From contig JAPFFF010000123.1 in assembly GCA_039105265.1 (NCBI GenBank), forward strand, positions 1 to 44,653: 44,653 bases of DNA. The letters are read 5' to 3'. The notes under the pieces are model-generated. The model saw only the letters and a list, made by a program, of their open reading frames with translations, was not told the DNA's origin and ran no database searches. Both the position numbers and the translations under genes were made by a program. Source of the stretch: Tritrichomonas musculus. Taxonomy: Eukaryota; Parabasalia; Tritrichomonadida; Tritrichomonadidae. The first letter of the stretch is position 1. Every line of letters begins with the position of its first letter. Below are positions 1 through 8,536 of the stretch, in pieces.

Positions 1-241
1 GTTCATGAAGTCCTTTTGTTGTGTGCTGATTAGTTGGTGGAGGACGTACAGGTTTATTTTCTCGAACTATCGTTGGTGGCAAATTGACCTTGGGATTAAA
101 AGTGACAGCATAAGTGTTATCGTTCGAAAAGATACCATAATGTTTGCCTTTGATAAATCGCACTTTTTCTGTATTTTCATTATACATTACTCCTTCTCTT
201 CCTACAATCTCTGCATTTGGGGATTTATAATCATTAGCCAT
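1..241 (-). CDS. Partial gene, homolog of the 142-aa protein of element C
   Basis: A minus-strand frame opens at an ATG at 241 and runs off the left edge of the window (80 codons seen). Its translation matches the element C protein at 39132-39560. Both share a GxxGxxYN-like start, a block reading FSNDNTYAVTFNPK near residue 45, and a proline-rich tail with NQH and LHE. Function is not recognised. The protein is small, polar and proline-rich, and in C it sits in a run of accessory genes after the capsid gene. In A it follows the capsid gene directly, so the HNH and 149-aa genes found between them in C are not at this place in A. The start was chosen because a short AT-rich leader precedes it and it aligns with the C start. 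Confidence 0.75.
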   Translation of the reverse strand, partial: MANDYKSPNAEIVGREGVMYNENTEKVRFIKGKHYGIFSNDNTYAVTFNPKVNLPPTIVRENKPVRPPPTNQHTTKGLHE

Positions 242-263
242 TTAAGTAAAGAAAAATTCTATT

Positions 264-1940
264 TTATTCAGGAGTTGTAATGTCATAATTCCCAATTCGA
301 ACCAGTGGGGGCATGCCATTGGGCTGTACTAAAATCGAAATAGAAGCATCAACTAATAAACCTAATATTGGTGGCGTATCGACTATTTGAGAAAAATGCT
401 TTTTATAATTCTCTGATTTATCATTTGGATCTTTTATTTGTGCATGTTCCTGTGTGACGATTATTTCGAAGTTAATTGGTGATAAACTTGTAAGGCCCTG
501 TTGATATGTCCCATCTGTTTCTGTCGCAAAACCGATAAAGAATGAAGTCCTATCGTTTGGATATAAACCTGTTATATTGGCTAAAGGTTTACTTACATTA
601 CATAATGAAGCGATAACCTCTTTATTGAAACCGGTTTGTTCACCATTCATATTCATTGCATTTTGACAATATTCAATGAATTCTGGATATTCACCATCTG
701 TTCCGAAAGATTTGGCTGGAATATTGCCATAACCGCCACAATTCAATTGGAAATGTTTAAAAAGTGGATTTTTGAAATATGTATGATGACGTTGATGAAG
801 AGGGAATAAACAAAAGATAGAATCAACAAATCTTGGAGTGACGGTGACTGTTGTTTTGTCTTGGATTTGTTTTAATGCTTGAGTGCAGGTGTAAAATGAC
901 AATGTTTGAGTTGGAAATGTGAGTGGATGTTGTGGATTTGAATAACGCTGAACCAATTGTTGATAAATCTCATTGTTTATACCAAAACATGGAATAATTG
1001 ATGAGCATTCAGTGATTTCATACTCATAGACTTGGAATTTTCGTAAACCAGAATAAAGAGTATATGGTGTTTCTGATGCTAATATTTCAGCTTCATCTGT
1101 CTTTCCTGATGCTTGGCCTGATGAATTAGCTGATGTACTTGAAATCCATATTTTAACATCATCGCCAACAGGTGTGAATTCATTAGTGATCGCATAAAAA
1201 GTATATTGAGTTGCAAGAGATGGTTGCGCAAGTAAAGATCTTGATGGTCCACATGGACAACAAAGCATACCAGCACATGAGAAATATAATCTTAATTCGA
1301 GTTTTCCTGCAAAAGCTGGTAAATATTTTATATTTGATAATGGCAAGAATCTACGCAAATCAATTTTTAAATGAATCGTAAATGTTGCTGTTAAATCATC
1401 TTTTGGCCAATTAATTACTATTCCGCAACGAGTGGCAAAATTATTATTCCATATATCTTTATGTCTTGCCTTTGAGTATACATCTGCTCTCTTTGTTGTT
1501 TCATTCGCACAACATGCAGTTAAGAACGATTCTTCACAACCAAAGTTTTGTGTATATATCGTTATTCCGTTAGCTACTATTTCATATTTTTCAATAGCAT
1601 CTCTTGCATCTTTGAATCCAAACCAGATTTTATTGAATGGATAACCGCCAATATCACTCAAATCTGGTATCTTTTCATTTATATTCATTGTCACTTTTAG
1701 ATCAGCACGAATAAAACCATTATAGATGTCAGCTGTATTGTGTGTATTTGGAGAAATAATAACACTTGTATATGACCCTTGTTTTATTGGAGGTGAAGGC
1801 GAATATGATGTTTGTGGATTAATTGAATACTGTTTATTTGTATCAGAAGTGGCAATACAGCTATCTACAACATCGAAATATGACGCAATTTGCGAACAAA
1901 CTTCAGCTGATGTTTTCATATAAACCTCATGATTAATCAT
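264..1940 (-). CDS. Polinton major capsid protein (double jelly-roll type)
   Basis: This 558-aa protein is a close relative of the element C protein at 36316-37929. Long blocks are shared, including SYSPSPP near residue 45, ADIYNGFIRAD, WFGFKDARDA and PLTFPTQT. A more diverged relative is the 670-aa protein of element B, which has the same order of landmarks (QGxYS/T, DKGF/NGF, GLK/GFK). Length, position beside ATPase and integrase, and high conservation fit the Polinton major capsid protein. That assignment rests on known Polinton gene content and is not a fold seen directly. The start at 1940 aligns with the C start. The gene lies 17 bp after the 162-aa gene and so probably shares its transcription direction and timing with the morphogenesis block. 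Confidence 0.8.
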   Translation of the reverse strand: MINHEVYMKTSAEVCSQIASYFDVVDSCIATSDTNKQYSINPQTSYSPSPPIKQGSYTSVIISPNTHNTADIYNGFIRADLKVTMNINEKIPDLSDIGGYPFNKIWFGFKDARDAIEKYEIVANGITIYTQNFGCEESFLTACCANETTKRADVYSKARHKDIWNNNFATRCGIVINWPKDDLTATFTIHLKIDLRRFLPLSNIKYLPAFAGKLELRLYFSCAGMLCCPCGPSRSLLAQPSLATQYTFYAITNEFTPVGDDVKIWISSTSANSSGQASGKTDEAEILASETPYTLYSGLRKFQVYEYEITECSSIIPCFGINNEIYQQLVQRYSNPQHPLTFPTQTLSFYTCTQALKQIQDKTTVTVTPRFVDSIFCLFPLHQRHHTYFKNPLFKHFQLNCGGYGNIPAKSFGTDGEYPEFIEYCQNAMNMNGEQTGFNKEVIASLCNVSKPLANITGLYPNDRTSFFIGFATETDGTYQQGLTSLSPINFEIIVTQEHAQIKDPNDKSENYKKHFSQIVDTPPILGLLVDASISILVQPNGMPPLVRIGNYDITTPE

Positions 1941-1957
1941 TTCTTGAATAAAAAAAG

Positions 1958-2446
1958 TTAATATATATCATCAAAGATTCTGTTTCGTCTTTGTCTTGGA
2001 ATTGGTGGTTCATAATATTCTTCTTCTTGTATTGGAGGAGGAGGAGGAGGTGCTTGTTTTGGTGCTGGAGTTTTCTTTGAGATTACTTCTTCAATTAATC
2101 GTTTTTGTTCTTTCTTTTCTCTTTTGCGTTTGATTTCATCACCCAGTAATTTGAGTTGATTTAAGATTTCAAGGTTTATCGTTGGATCGATTTCTTGACT
2201 TTTTGTGAGTTTTTTCGACTTTGGTTTTTGCATTTTGGGTTTTTCTTCTTCCTCTTCAAAAACTTCGTTCTCTTCATTTTCTGGAGTTTTCTCTTCTTTT
2301 TCTTCTTCTATTGGTGTTTCTCGCTTTTTAACAATATACTTTCCTTGTTTTCGAGTTGGCAAAACCTCCCAATCTGGATCGTCATGGCCATTTATCCACC
2401 TTTGAATAACCGCTAAACGTTTTGAGCCTGTTAAGTGTTTTGACAT
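1958..2446 (-). CDS. MSKHLTG-type charged protein, candidate virion or scaffold protein
   Basis: This 162-aa protein has three visible zones. The first is a conserved N-terminus of about 45 residues starting MSKHLTGSKRL and containing DPDWEVLPT. The second is a highly charged, Glu/Lys-rich and probably disordered middle that includes a helix-like stretch DPTINLEILNQLKLLG. The third is a C-terminus with polyproline followed by an Arg-rich RRNRIFDDIY end. The element C homolog at 35724-36284 keeps both termini and the DPTIN block, while the middle varies freely. It lies immediately before the capsid gene in both elements. Conserved ends with a floppy centre suggest a protein that bridges two partners, such as a scaffold or internal virion protein, but that is inference. 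Confidence 0.7.
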   Translation of the reverse strand: MSKHLTGSKRLAVIQRWINGHDDPDWEVLPTRKQGKYIVKKRETPIEEEKEEKTPENEENEVFEEEEEKPKMQKPKSKKLTKSQEIDPTINLEILNQLKLLGDEIKRKREKKEQKRLIEEVISKKTPAPKQAPPPPPPIQEEEYYEPPIPRQRRNRIFDDIY

Positions 2447-2475
2447 TTAAAACTCAATAAAATTGACTTTTCTTA

Positions 2476-2874
2476 TTATTCATAATTTGATGAATGTACA
2501 TGATTTATAGGTGCTGGTGAATTATTTGAACTACTCGATTCTGTTTTAGCGGGTTTTGGCATTTTATAGTTTTCATCTCTTCCTTGTGCATGATTATTGA
2601 TTTTTGTTAATGCTTCTCTTACGTTGCCTTTTGGAATGTATTTTATTGCTGCATCCGCTACATTTGAGATTTTGTTTCTCATATTATCGCTTAAAAATGC
2701 TTTGCCTAAACTACCCATTGTTTTGCCTATTAATCCTGATTGATTTTTCATTATTCCTGTTGCATTATCCGCTAATTTACCTGCTAATCCTCCTGTTGCT
2801 GAATTTGCTGCTCCCATTAATAATTGACTTCCAAGGCCAATACTTCTTCTCGCCCATTTTCTAAATAATCCCAT
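2476..2874 (-). CDS. Small glycine/alanine-rich amphipathic protein, candidate minor virion protein
   Basis: The 132-aa product begins with a basic amphipathic segment (MGLFRKWARRS) followed by a Gly/Ala/Ser-rich moderately hydrophobic region to about residue 75. The tail is polar and Ser/Pro/His-rich. It occupies the slot between ATPase and the MSKHLTG protein, as does the 167-aa protein of element C, which has the same Gly-rich hydrophobic character. Element B has a 73-aa protein of similar nature beside its capsid gene. Adenovirus pVI-like and virophage minor proteins have comparable composition, so a membrane-active or DNA-condensing virion component is possible. No motif proves this. Confidence 0.6.
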   Translation of the reverse strand: MGLFRKWARRSIGLGSQLLMGAANSATGGLAGKLADNATGIMKNQSGLIGKTMGSLGKAFLSDNMRNKISNVADAAIKYIPKGNVREALTKINNHAQGRDENYKMPKPAKTESSSSNNSPAPINHVHSSNYE

Positions 2875-2892
2875 TTAAATTCAATAAAACGT

Positions 2893-3750
2893 TTAAGATT
2901 CAAAATAGTATTTATTTGCAGTTATGTTCATGATAAATTTGTCATGCGGTTCTCTATGTTGCAAGTATTCTTGCACAGTTGCCTTTGTATTTAAGTTGTT
3001 ATTTGTTTGCTGCAATAAAGAGGTGAAATCTTCTTCTGAATAACCGCTATAACAGATAATATCGGTTGCCATACGTTTAGCATTTATGTGCACAAATCTT
3101 ATCGTTTGAAATGCCATTATGCACGTTATGTTATAATGTCTTGTTTTTGTCAACAATTTAATAAATTCTGAATTACCGTTTTTCAATAAATCTGAACCAG
3201 CACAATCATCAAGAATAATCAGAGTATTGAATGGATAAGAGGCGGTTCCATATTTACAAAGCTTACTGGCAATATAAATGATTTTATCTTGAAGGTCAGT
3301 TAAATGATGCTTTTCAATTAAACGCCTCATCTCATCAGACGTTTCTTTCATTTTTGAGAGGATATGTTTGACAAGTGCATAATATTTTATTTTCCTTTTC
3401 AAATGTTTCTGAAGAACGCTCATCAATTGTTTTTCTGAGACATAAATTATTTTTGTTAGAATCTTTTTATTCAAAACTTCGGCGGTTTTATCCATTTTAC
3501 CAGACGTTGAGCAGAAATAAATTTTATGATAATATGGATGTTTAAATAATCTTTCTGTAATCATAATATGGCGCCAAATCCAATAACTTTTGCCAGCACC
3601 AGGACGTCCAATCAAAAAGTATATCCCATTTGATGAAAACGGATAATTTTCTGATAATGGTTTGATCAAAGCGCCCTCAATTTCTCTCATACTTTTTCTG
3701 AGCGTCTCATTGATTAATTCTTCAACTTTTTGAATAATATTTCCTTTCAT
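2893..3750 (-). CDS. Genome-packaging ATPase (FtsK/HerA, A32-like)
   Basis: The 285-aa protein has a Walker A motif GRPGAGKS at residues 48-55 and a hydrophobic Walker B strand ending in two aspartates (LIILDDCAGS) near residue 178. A later TRHYNITCIMAFQT segment resembles the sensor strand of A32-like packaging ATPases. It is about 280 residues long, as is usual for the family. The element C protein at 34337-35176 is very similar along its whole length. In Polintons this enzyme is expected to pump the DNA into the capsid. It lies between the integrase (14 bp upstream) and the small amphipathic protein (18 bp downstream). Confidence 0.9.
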   Translation of the reverse strand: MKGNIIQKVEELINETLRKSMREIEGALIKPLSENYPFSSNGIYFLIGRPGAGKSYWIWRHIMITERLFKHPYYHKIYFCSTSGKMDKTAEVLNKKILTKIIYVSEKQLMSVLQKHLKRKIKYYALVKHILSKMKETSDEMRRLIEKHHLTDLQDKIIYIASKLCKYGTASYPFNTLIILDDCAGSDLLKNGNSEFIKLLTKTRHYNITCIMAFQTIRFVHINAKRMATDIICYSGYSEEDFTSLLQQTNNNLNTKATVQEYLQHREPHDKFIMNITANKYYFES

Positions 3751-3764
3751 TTGATTAAGAATAA

Positions 3765-4907
3765 TTAAATGTATTTTCTGATTTTAACTGGTATGTTTTC
3801 ACCTGTTTTCACCCAATACATTCGTTCTAACCGTGATAATATTGTTGGATTTCCTTCTCTCATACTTTTGGCATATGTATACCCTTGACTTCCATCATCC
3901 CATTTGACCTTGTATTGGTCATTTGCATTATTATACCCTAAAATCTCCTCTATGTTCCCTCTTTTGCCGTTTTTCAATGTTTTGGCCATAGGAACAAATC
4001 CTTTCGCCTTAACTATTTTGTATCCAGGATAATCGTTCACAGATCTATCGTTAGCAGCAATTTTGAATAAATTACCAGATTTTGAATCAACTGTATATGC
4101 TTGATTGCTAACCATTCTTCGTTTTTTATTTTTAATCGTTTTTTCTTCTACGATACGTACTTTATCACCTTCTTTGAAATCATAAGGGTTTGCTTGCGTT
4201 TTATTTTTCAAAATATATTTCTGTTCGTCTTTGGCTGTCATTTTATTGGGGGCTGTTTTTATTTTAGTATGATATGATTCATTATATGCTGACATTAATG
4301 ACTGCATTTCTTTTGGTGAAATATTTCTTGTAGGTTTGTGTGTTAATTCACCTTCTTTTGAAATATCTTTCCATATATCGGCATCTAACAAATTTTTGTT
4401 AACGGCTAAATCTCTTATCGTTCTCATAAAACGGTTTATTATTCCTAAATTATTGTGATTATCATCCGTTGTAGTCGTATATATAATTTTATGACTTTTC
4501 ATCCAAGATGTCACTTCGTCTGATAAATAAGCAGCATCTTGATCTGAAGCGATTGAATGGCAATTTGGTTCTTCCTTGATGAATTTATTCAATGCTGATT
4601 TGACCTGTAACGCCCCTTTTCCTCTCATCGGATATGCATAAGCTTTACGGGTATTTATATTGATAAGCATCAAATAATTCAAACCGTTAGCTCCTTTATC
4701 GTTTATAAACGTATCCATCTGAAAACCTCCGGAATGAGACGATACGATAGGTATATATTTAGGAGTTGGCACTTTTTGATCATGAACAACGGATTCTGAT
4801 TGAAATTTCCTTATCTCTTTTTTCGAATAACCTTTTTCAAGTGCATGTTTTTCAAAAGCTGGACCACGGTATGGATATTCCTTATATAATTCTGCAAGTG
4901 ATGTCAT
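3765..4907 (-). CDS. Polinton integrase (rve, retroviral-type)
   Basis: The 380-aa protein has an RNase H-like core. Strand one carries QMDTF (Asp65), followed by LNYLMLININTRKAYAYP. A second strand carries ASDQDAAYLS (Asp122), and then comes a helix block IINRFMRTIRD. The C-terminal third has a small beta-barrel or chromo-like region with YKVKWDDGSQGYTYAKSMREG. This matches rve integrases of Polintons, which insert the linear element into host DNA. The element C integrase (33226-34311) is clearly orthologous. An N-terminal HDxKVP motif near residue 42 is shared by A and C. Only 11 bp separate it from the penton-like gene. Confidence 0.88.
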   Translation of the reverse strand: MTSLAELYKEYPYRGPAFEKHALEKGYSKKEIRKFQSESVVHDQKVPTPKYIPIVSSHSGGFQMDTFINDKGANGLNYLMLININTRKAYAYPMRGKGALQVKSALNKFIKEEPNCHSIASDQDAAYLSDEVTSWMKSHKIIYTTTTDDNHNNLGIINRFMRTIRDLAVNKNLLDADIWKDISKEGELTHKPTRNISPKEMQSLMSAYNESYHTKIKTAPNKMTAKDEQKYILKNKTQANPYDFKEGDKVRIVEEKTIKNKKRRMVSNQAYTVDSKSGNLFKIAANDRSVNDYPGYKIVKAKGFVPMAKTLKNGKRGNIEEILGYNNANDQYKVKWDDGSQGYTYAKSMREGNPTILSRLERMYWVKTGENIPVKIRKYI

Positions 4908-4918
4908 TTTTTTATAAA

Positions 4919-5884
4919 TTAAACGTATAACATCTTATTATAAGGCAAGAACTGCATTTCCATGACAAAAGTTTCTCCATTGGGTAATTTAACGGGGGCA
5001 TTGTATTGTCTGGCAGAATATAATTCAATCCAAAACCGTTGATCAGAAGAATTCAATTTAAAATATTTGATAGGATTATAATAAATTTGTGAATTACCGA
5101 TATAATTATGTAATGATTGTTCGCCAAGTGAAGAATAAACTTTACATGAATGACGATCCCAAATATTATCAAAAATTAATTCATTTTCATACAAATTATA
5201 TTTTCCTTTTCTATTTTGAGTAGGTCCGTCACCAATATTAAATACTTCCTCAAAATCTTTATTCATTTCAGTTATTTTGAAAGCACAACCGTATTTATCT
5301 AAAGAATTATTGTTTCGTTCAGAATATATTTTTTCATGAAAACCTTTTTCGTCATAATAACCATCAGTTTGTATGTCTCTATTCAAAACATCAATATCAG
5401 ATTGTTCAAATGCGTTAGTGATGCTATTCCACCATATTGAGATATATGATTTCAAAGCATTGTGGACTGCTTCAAAAAATCCTCTGAAATCTCTTTCTGT
5501 TGAGAGCCAGTCAATTACTTTTATTTCTTTGATTTTTAAATCATCCTGATAAAGAGATGAAGTCATAGATTTAATTCTATCGTGTATACTGAATCCAGGT
5601 ATTTTATCAAATGAAACCTTTAAATATTTAGCAATTGAGATGGTGAATTCAAGTTTTCGTCTTTTTGAAACGAGCCACATTGACCTTACACCCACAATTG
5701 TTTCGCCTTTGTTTGACGTTGACCAATCACCAGGAAAATTGAAATAAAAACGATTAAATTTGCTTGGATCTCTTTGTGAGTCCTCTAAGAAAAAAGCAGT
5801 CTCAATTGGGACAGGAACGTTAGCATCATGTACAATATTTTCACGATTAGGGTGTTGTGTTTTAACTCTTGGTGGTAACTCCAT
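4919..5884 (-). CDS. Penton-like minor capsid protein (single jelly-roll candidate)
   Basis: The 321-aa protein is homologous at both ends to the 444-aa protein of element C. The N-terminus shares an FFLED...DPSKxNRxYFNFP block and GVRSMWLVSKRRKLEF. The C-terminus shares NIWDRHSCKVYSS, GNSQIYY, YFKLNSSDQRFWIELYS and a final GETFVMEMQFLP strand. The order HS...V, then Y.P.KY, then WI.LY and a last hydrophobic strand resembles the penton (vertex) proteins of Polintons and virophages. The centre is variable and longer in C. Known Polinton gene content supports a penton, and the fold itself is inferred. Confidence 0.6.
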   Translation of the reverse strand: MELPPRVKTQHPNRENIVHDANVPVPIETAFFLEDSQRDPSKFNRFYFNFPGDWSTSNKGETIVGVRSMWLVSKRRKLEFTISIAKYLKVSFDKIPGFSIHDRIKSMTSSLYQDDLKIKEIKVIDWLSTERDFRGFFEAVHNALKSYISIWWNSITNAFEQSDIDVLNRDIQTDGYYDEKGFHEKIYSERNNNSLDKYGCAFKITEMNKDFEEVFNIGDGPTQNRKGKYNLYENELIFDNIWDRHSCKVYSSLGEQSLHNYIGNSQIYYNPIKYFKLNSSDQRFWIELYSARQYNAPVKLPNGETFVMEMQFLPYNKMLYV

Positions 5885-5904
5885 TTTGACTAAAAATAAA
5901 TATC

Positions 5905-6273
5905 TTACTTATTCTTCCTTGGTTTACTAGCATGAAGGATTATTTCCTTTGGAATTATATCTCCCTTTTTCAATTGAATCTGATAGGCTTTTGATTTGAC
6001 CATATTTTCATTCCTTTCACCTATATAACCAATTATCGATCCAAAAAGTGTGATTTTATGTACTGAACAATATTTGGCCACTAAATTCAATATTTCTTTA
6101 ACGTCCTCATAATCATCCCAATCAAATTTCTTTGCCCAATCAGTAAAGATTATTTTTTTGTTTGATAATTTAAACTTTGATTTACAAATTTCTGATAATT
6201 CAGATATTTCTGTCTTTTTCAATGTTTTATTAAAATAAAGTGAACATTCAATTGGCAAAATTAATTCTGGCAT
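5905..6273 (-). CDS. 122-aa protein resembling the N-terminal domain of the adjacent protease
   Basis: I do not recognise a family. The sequence runs as alternating short strands and helices: a first strand LPIECSLYFNK, a helix KTEISELSEICK, a second strand KIIFTDW, a helix EDVKEILNLVAKYC, then LFGSIIGYIGE. The same order of hydrophobic blocks is seen in the first 120 residues of the protease gene upstream (FNPPITNQKVTDL, then ELEIFANNM, then FSGEILAYKG). It therefore looks like a free-standing paralog of that domain. It lies 20 bp before the penton-like gene and 25 bp after the protease gene. No counterpart was seen in B or C. Confidence 0.6.
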   Translation of the reverse strand: MPELILPIECSLYFNKTLKKTEISELSEICKSKFKLSNKKIIFTDWAKKFDWDDYEDVKEILNLVAKYCSVHKITLFGSIIGYIGERNENMVKSKAYQIQLKKGDIIPKEIILHASKPRKNK

Positions 6274-6298
6274 TTTTATTTATTGAAAAATTTTTATT

Positions 6299-7762
6299 TT
6301 ACATTCTTTTTGATTTATCTTTTGGTACACCAGATTCTACATCTTCATGAACATTCCAATAAGGGTATTTATATGATTTAGCTAAATGATATGCACCTTT
6401 TTTAATAAAATAATTATAAGTCTCTTGTTCGATTCTTTCCTTCTCAGCTTGACTCATTTTTTTTTTGGGAAGAGTCGGTTTTTCTGTGTTGTTAGAATGT
6501 TTTTGAAAACTGGGTGGTGTAGGTGGGAGGGGAGCTGTTTCTAATGATTTGCTCTTTAATTCACGTGCAATTCTTTGTCTAATATTAGGTACGTCATCTA
6601 TTGGATAAGGCCATTTACCATCATGCAATAATATCCTTGCATTTTGCATCATTAATATAGCACAATCAATATCATTATTTTGTTTAGGAACACGATTATA
6701 TCTCATTGGATATTTCTGATTAATGCCTTGTGATTTCAAGAATTTATTCATTATTTTACCGATATCTGGGTATGCTTTCATGTTTGAATCATATACACCG
6801 ATATCTTTATTGCCATTATCGATTACTATTAATATCCAATGTTCCTCTAGTTCAGCAGGAATTACAATGCAATCATAATAATCAATTGGTTTCTTATTAA
6901 ACTGTGGAGCTTTACTAAGATACTCAAAGAGAGAGTCCACTGCTTCTTGTTTCGGATTCTCATATAGATAATAAAACCAATCAGGAGGCAATAAGGCTAC
7001 ATGTCCTATTCTTTTCACTTTTTTTCCTTTTTCTACTAATAGTTTTAGATATGGATATACTTCTTTTGATTCTAATTGTGAATTATTATCAGTGATTGCA
7101 TTATAATCAATAAATTGGTCTAGATCCATTGGAGGTGTTGGTGGTCTTGATGTGTGCCTTGATGTTTGTTTTGATGATTGAGGGGATGCTTGTGGGGGTG
7201 GGGGAGGAGATGGTGCTCTTGATGTACCGCTTGATGATAATGTAGATGTTTGAGAAGAAGACGATGAAGATGCCAACTTTTTAAGTATAGGTTTGGCCGA
7301 AGACGATGACTTTTTCTGAAAGATTGTTTTATTTTGTGATGGCTCTTCTTGAGGTGGCGGTAATGCATCATCATGCTCTGGCTTCACCCATTTTGCATGT
7401 CTTTTTGGTTTGGGCTTATAATATTTTATGAACTTAAAGGCAGCATTATTGTCACTTTGCACCTTCCCATATTTAATGAAATAACGCCAAGCAGATTTAG
7501 CATTAGGCGATCCTTTATAGGCCAAAATTTCACCACTAAAACGTTCTCTAAATAATTTGCCCTTCATATTATTCGCAAATATTTCTAATTCATCCCTAAA
7601 CCCCTTTGCTGGTATCCAATTATAGGGCACTAAACATGTCACATAATTATTTGTGATATCTATATATTTAAAATTGTGTTCTCTTTTCAAATCTGTAACT
7701 TTTTGATTTGTTATAGGTGGATTGAAACGAATTTGACCTTGAATAATTATTATATCTGACAT
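6299..7762 (-). CDS. Adenain/Ulp1-type cysteine protease (maturation protease)
   Basis: The 487-aa protein has three parts. Residues 1-120 form an alpha/beta domain shared with the 122-aa neighbour. Residues 130-230 are low-complexity, rich in Ser, Pro and Gln. Residues 250-400 carry the protease core, with EHWILIVID giving His308, GVYDSN giving Asp325 and NDIDCAILM giving Cys367. This His-Asp-Cys order and spacing fits C48/adenain-like peptidases that mature capsid proteins in Polintons and adenoviruses. The C-terminus has a Lys-rich helix. No equivalent protease was recognised in the parts of B and C seen here. Substrates are probably the virion proteins encoded downstream. Confidence 0.82.
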   Translation of the reverse strand: MSDIIIIQGQIRFNPPITNQKVTDLKREHNFKYIDITNNYVTCLVPYNWIPAKGFRDELEIFANNMKGKLFRERFSGEILAYKGSPNAKSAWRYFIKYGKVQSDNNAAFKFIKYYKPKPKRHAKWVKPEHDDALPPPQEEPSQNKTIFQKKSSSSAKPILKKLASSSSSSQTSTLSSSGTSRAPSPPPPPQASPQSSKQTSRHTSRPPTPPMDLDQFIDYNAITDNNSQLESKEVYPYLKLLVEKGKKVKRIGHVALLPPDWFYYLYENPKQEAVDSLFEYLSKAPQFNKKPIDYYDCIVIPAELEEHWILIVIDNGNKDIGVYDSNMKAYPDIGKIMNKFLKSQGINQKYPMRYNRVPKQNNDIDCAILMMQNARILLHDGKWPYPIDDVPNIRQRIARELKSKSLETAPLPPTPPSFQKHSNNTEKPTLPKKKMSQAEKERIEQETYNYFIKKGAYHLAKSYKYPYWNVHEDVESGVPKDKSKRM

Positions 7763-7778
7763 TTTGAATAAAAATAAA

Positions 7779-8090
7779 TTACGGCATTTTACGATTATAA
7801 TTGTTTTCAGAATGCGTTACCCATCGTAAATTACATAGACGGTTATCTTTACGATTACGGTTTTTATGATCGACTTCTTTTTTGTGAACAGGATCATCGT
7901 TAGGCAAAAATTGTTTGGCAATAATAACGTGTTTTAAATAGTTTACACCATTCAAATTAACCGTCAAATAACCTTCATTATGTTTTGAATCTTTCAATGG
8001 TTTACGTGTCTTCTTATTTCTTATTGTGAAAGGGTATTTATTTAAAATCTCATAGTCATTTATAAAGCCTTTTAATGGAACAAAGCTCAT
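7779..8090 (-). CDS. Small HNH endonuclease (HNH_3-like)
   Basis: The 103-aa protein contains an N-terminal strand region (YEILNKYPFTIR), then a conserved KHVIIAKQFLP stretch. It ends in the HNH core EVDHKNRNRKDNRLCNLRWVT with a SENNYNR tail, typical of phage-type homing-like HNH proteins. The longer proteins of B (12968-13570) and C (37996-38607) share this whole domain but add about 95 C-terminal residues. The place in the element also differs: here it lies between the Rep-like gene and the protease, whereas in C it follows the capsid gene. That placement suggests independent mobility of the HNH gene. Confidence 0.8.
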   Translation of the reverse strand: MSFVPLKGFINDYEILNKYPFTIRNKKTRKPLKDSKHNEGYLTVNLNGVNYLKHVIIAKQFLPNDDPVHKKEVDHKNRNRKDNRLCNLRWVTHSENNYNRKMP

Positions 8091-8107
8091 TTTTCAAATA
8101 CAAAAAA

Positions 8108-8407
8108 TTAATCTAATGGCCGTTCACCAAATTCTTGGAAGTCATGTTTTCTCGTATTGTTATTCAGTATATATCGAATACACCAGCTGTTTCTACGAGG
8201 CACTTCTAAATGAGCATTATGACCAAATAAGCTCTTAACACACTTCATATCTTCTGGATTTTTGAAATAAATGAATGCATGACCATGATATCTGCCATTC
8301 TCACAAGTATCCTCACATGTACATAGATAAGTGGAGTTATCTGGCAGCTCTTTAGGGTATTCATGTGTCCAGAATGTGATCATATAGTTCCTTCTTTTTC
8401 CCCACAT
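8108..8407 (-). CDS. CRESS-type Rep, HUH endonuclease domain
   Basis: The longer frame opens at 8491, but the ATG at 8407 is preferred. It gives a 99-aa protein that begins at the first conserved strand, and the sequence upstream of it is A/T monotony typical of leaders here. Landmarks fit the Rep endonuclease of circular ssDNA viruses. Motif I is near YMITFWTHEYP. Motif II is YHGHAFIYF, with His41 and His43. The family spacer KSLFGHNAHLEVP follows, then a motif III region with Tyr79, and an EFGE end at 92-95. Only the nuclease domain is present, with no helicase domain. It is 17 bp from the HNH gene and in the same direction, so it looks like part of the gene block. Rep would nick DNA at a hairpin origin, but no target is proven. 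Confidence 0.6.
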   Translation of the reverse strand: MWGKRRNYMITFWTHEYPKELPDNSTYLCTCEDTCENGRYHGHAFIYFKNPEDMKCVKSLFGHNAHLEVPRRNSWCIRYILNNNTRKHDFQEFGERPLD

Positions 8408-8498
8408 TTGTTTTTTGATATGAAGATAAAAATTTAAAAATAAAAATAAAAATAGAGAAAAAAAATTTATAAATGGCCTTGGTGAAATCATCGGCGCA

Positions 8499-8536
8499 GT
8501 TAGGTCTGGGCGACCGTTAAGGGCGCACAGCCTAAC
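8499..8536. repeat. Hairpin upstream of the Rep-like gene
   Basis: An inverted repeat pairs GTTAGG-t-CTG at 8499-8508 with CAGCCTAAC at 8528-8536, giving 9 bp with one bulged T and a 19-nt GC-rich loop. It lies just upstream of the Rep-like gene. Hairpins next to Rep genes are origins in CRESS replicons, but the loop lacks a clear nonanucleotide, so that role is only a possibility. Confidence 0.4.

Larger units (their letters stand above)
1..8491 (-). mobile_element. Polinton/Maverick element A (partial, cut by left window edge)
   Basis: Eleven tightly packed minus-strand genes form one Polinton gene block: capsid, ATPase, integrase, penton-like protein and protease are all recognisable. The order and sequence of the block from penton to capsid match element C, which lies at the right of the window in opposite orientation. 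The polymerase end lies outside the window on the left. The outer (right) boundary is not resolved: I saw no terminal inverted repeat between 8492 and 9817, so the right limit given is simply the last open frame. What is visible looks whole, with no obvious breaks. Age cannot be estimated because no terminal repeat pair is present. Confidence 0.85.
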
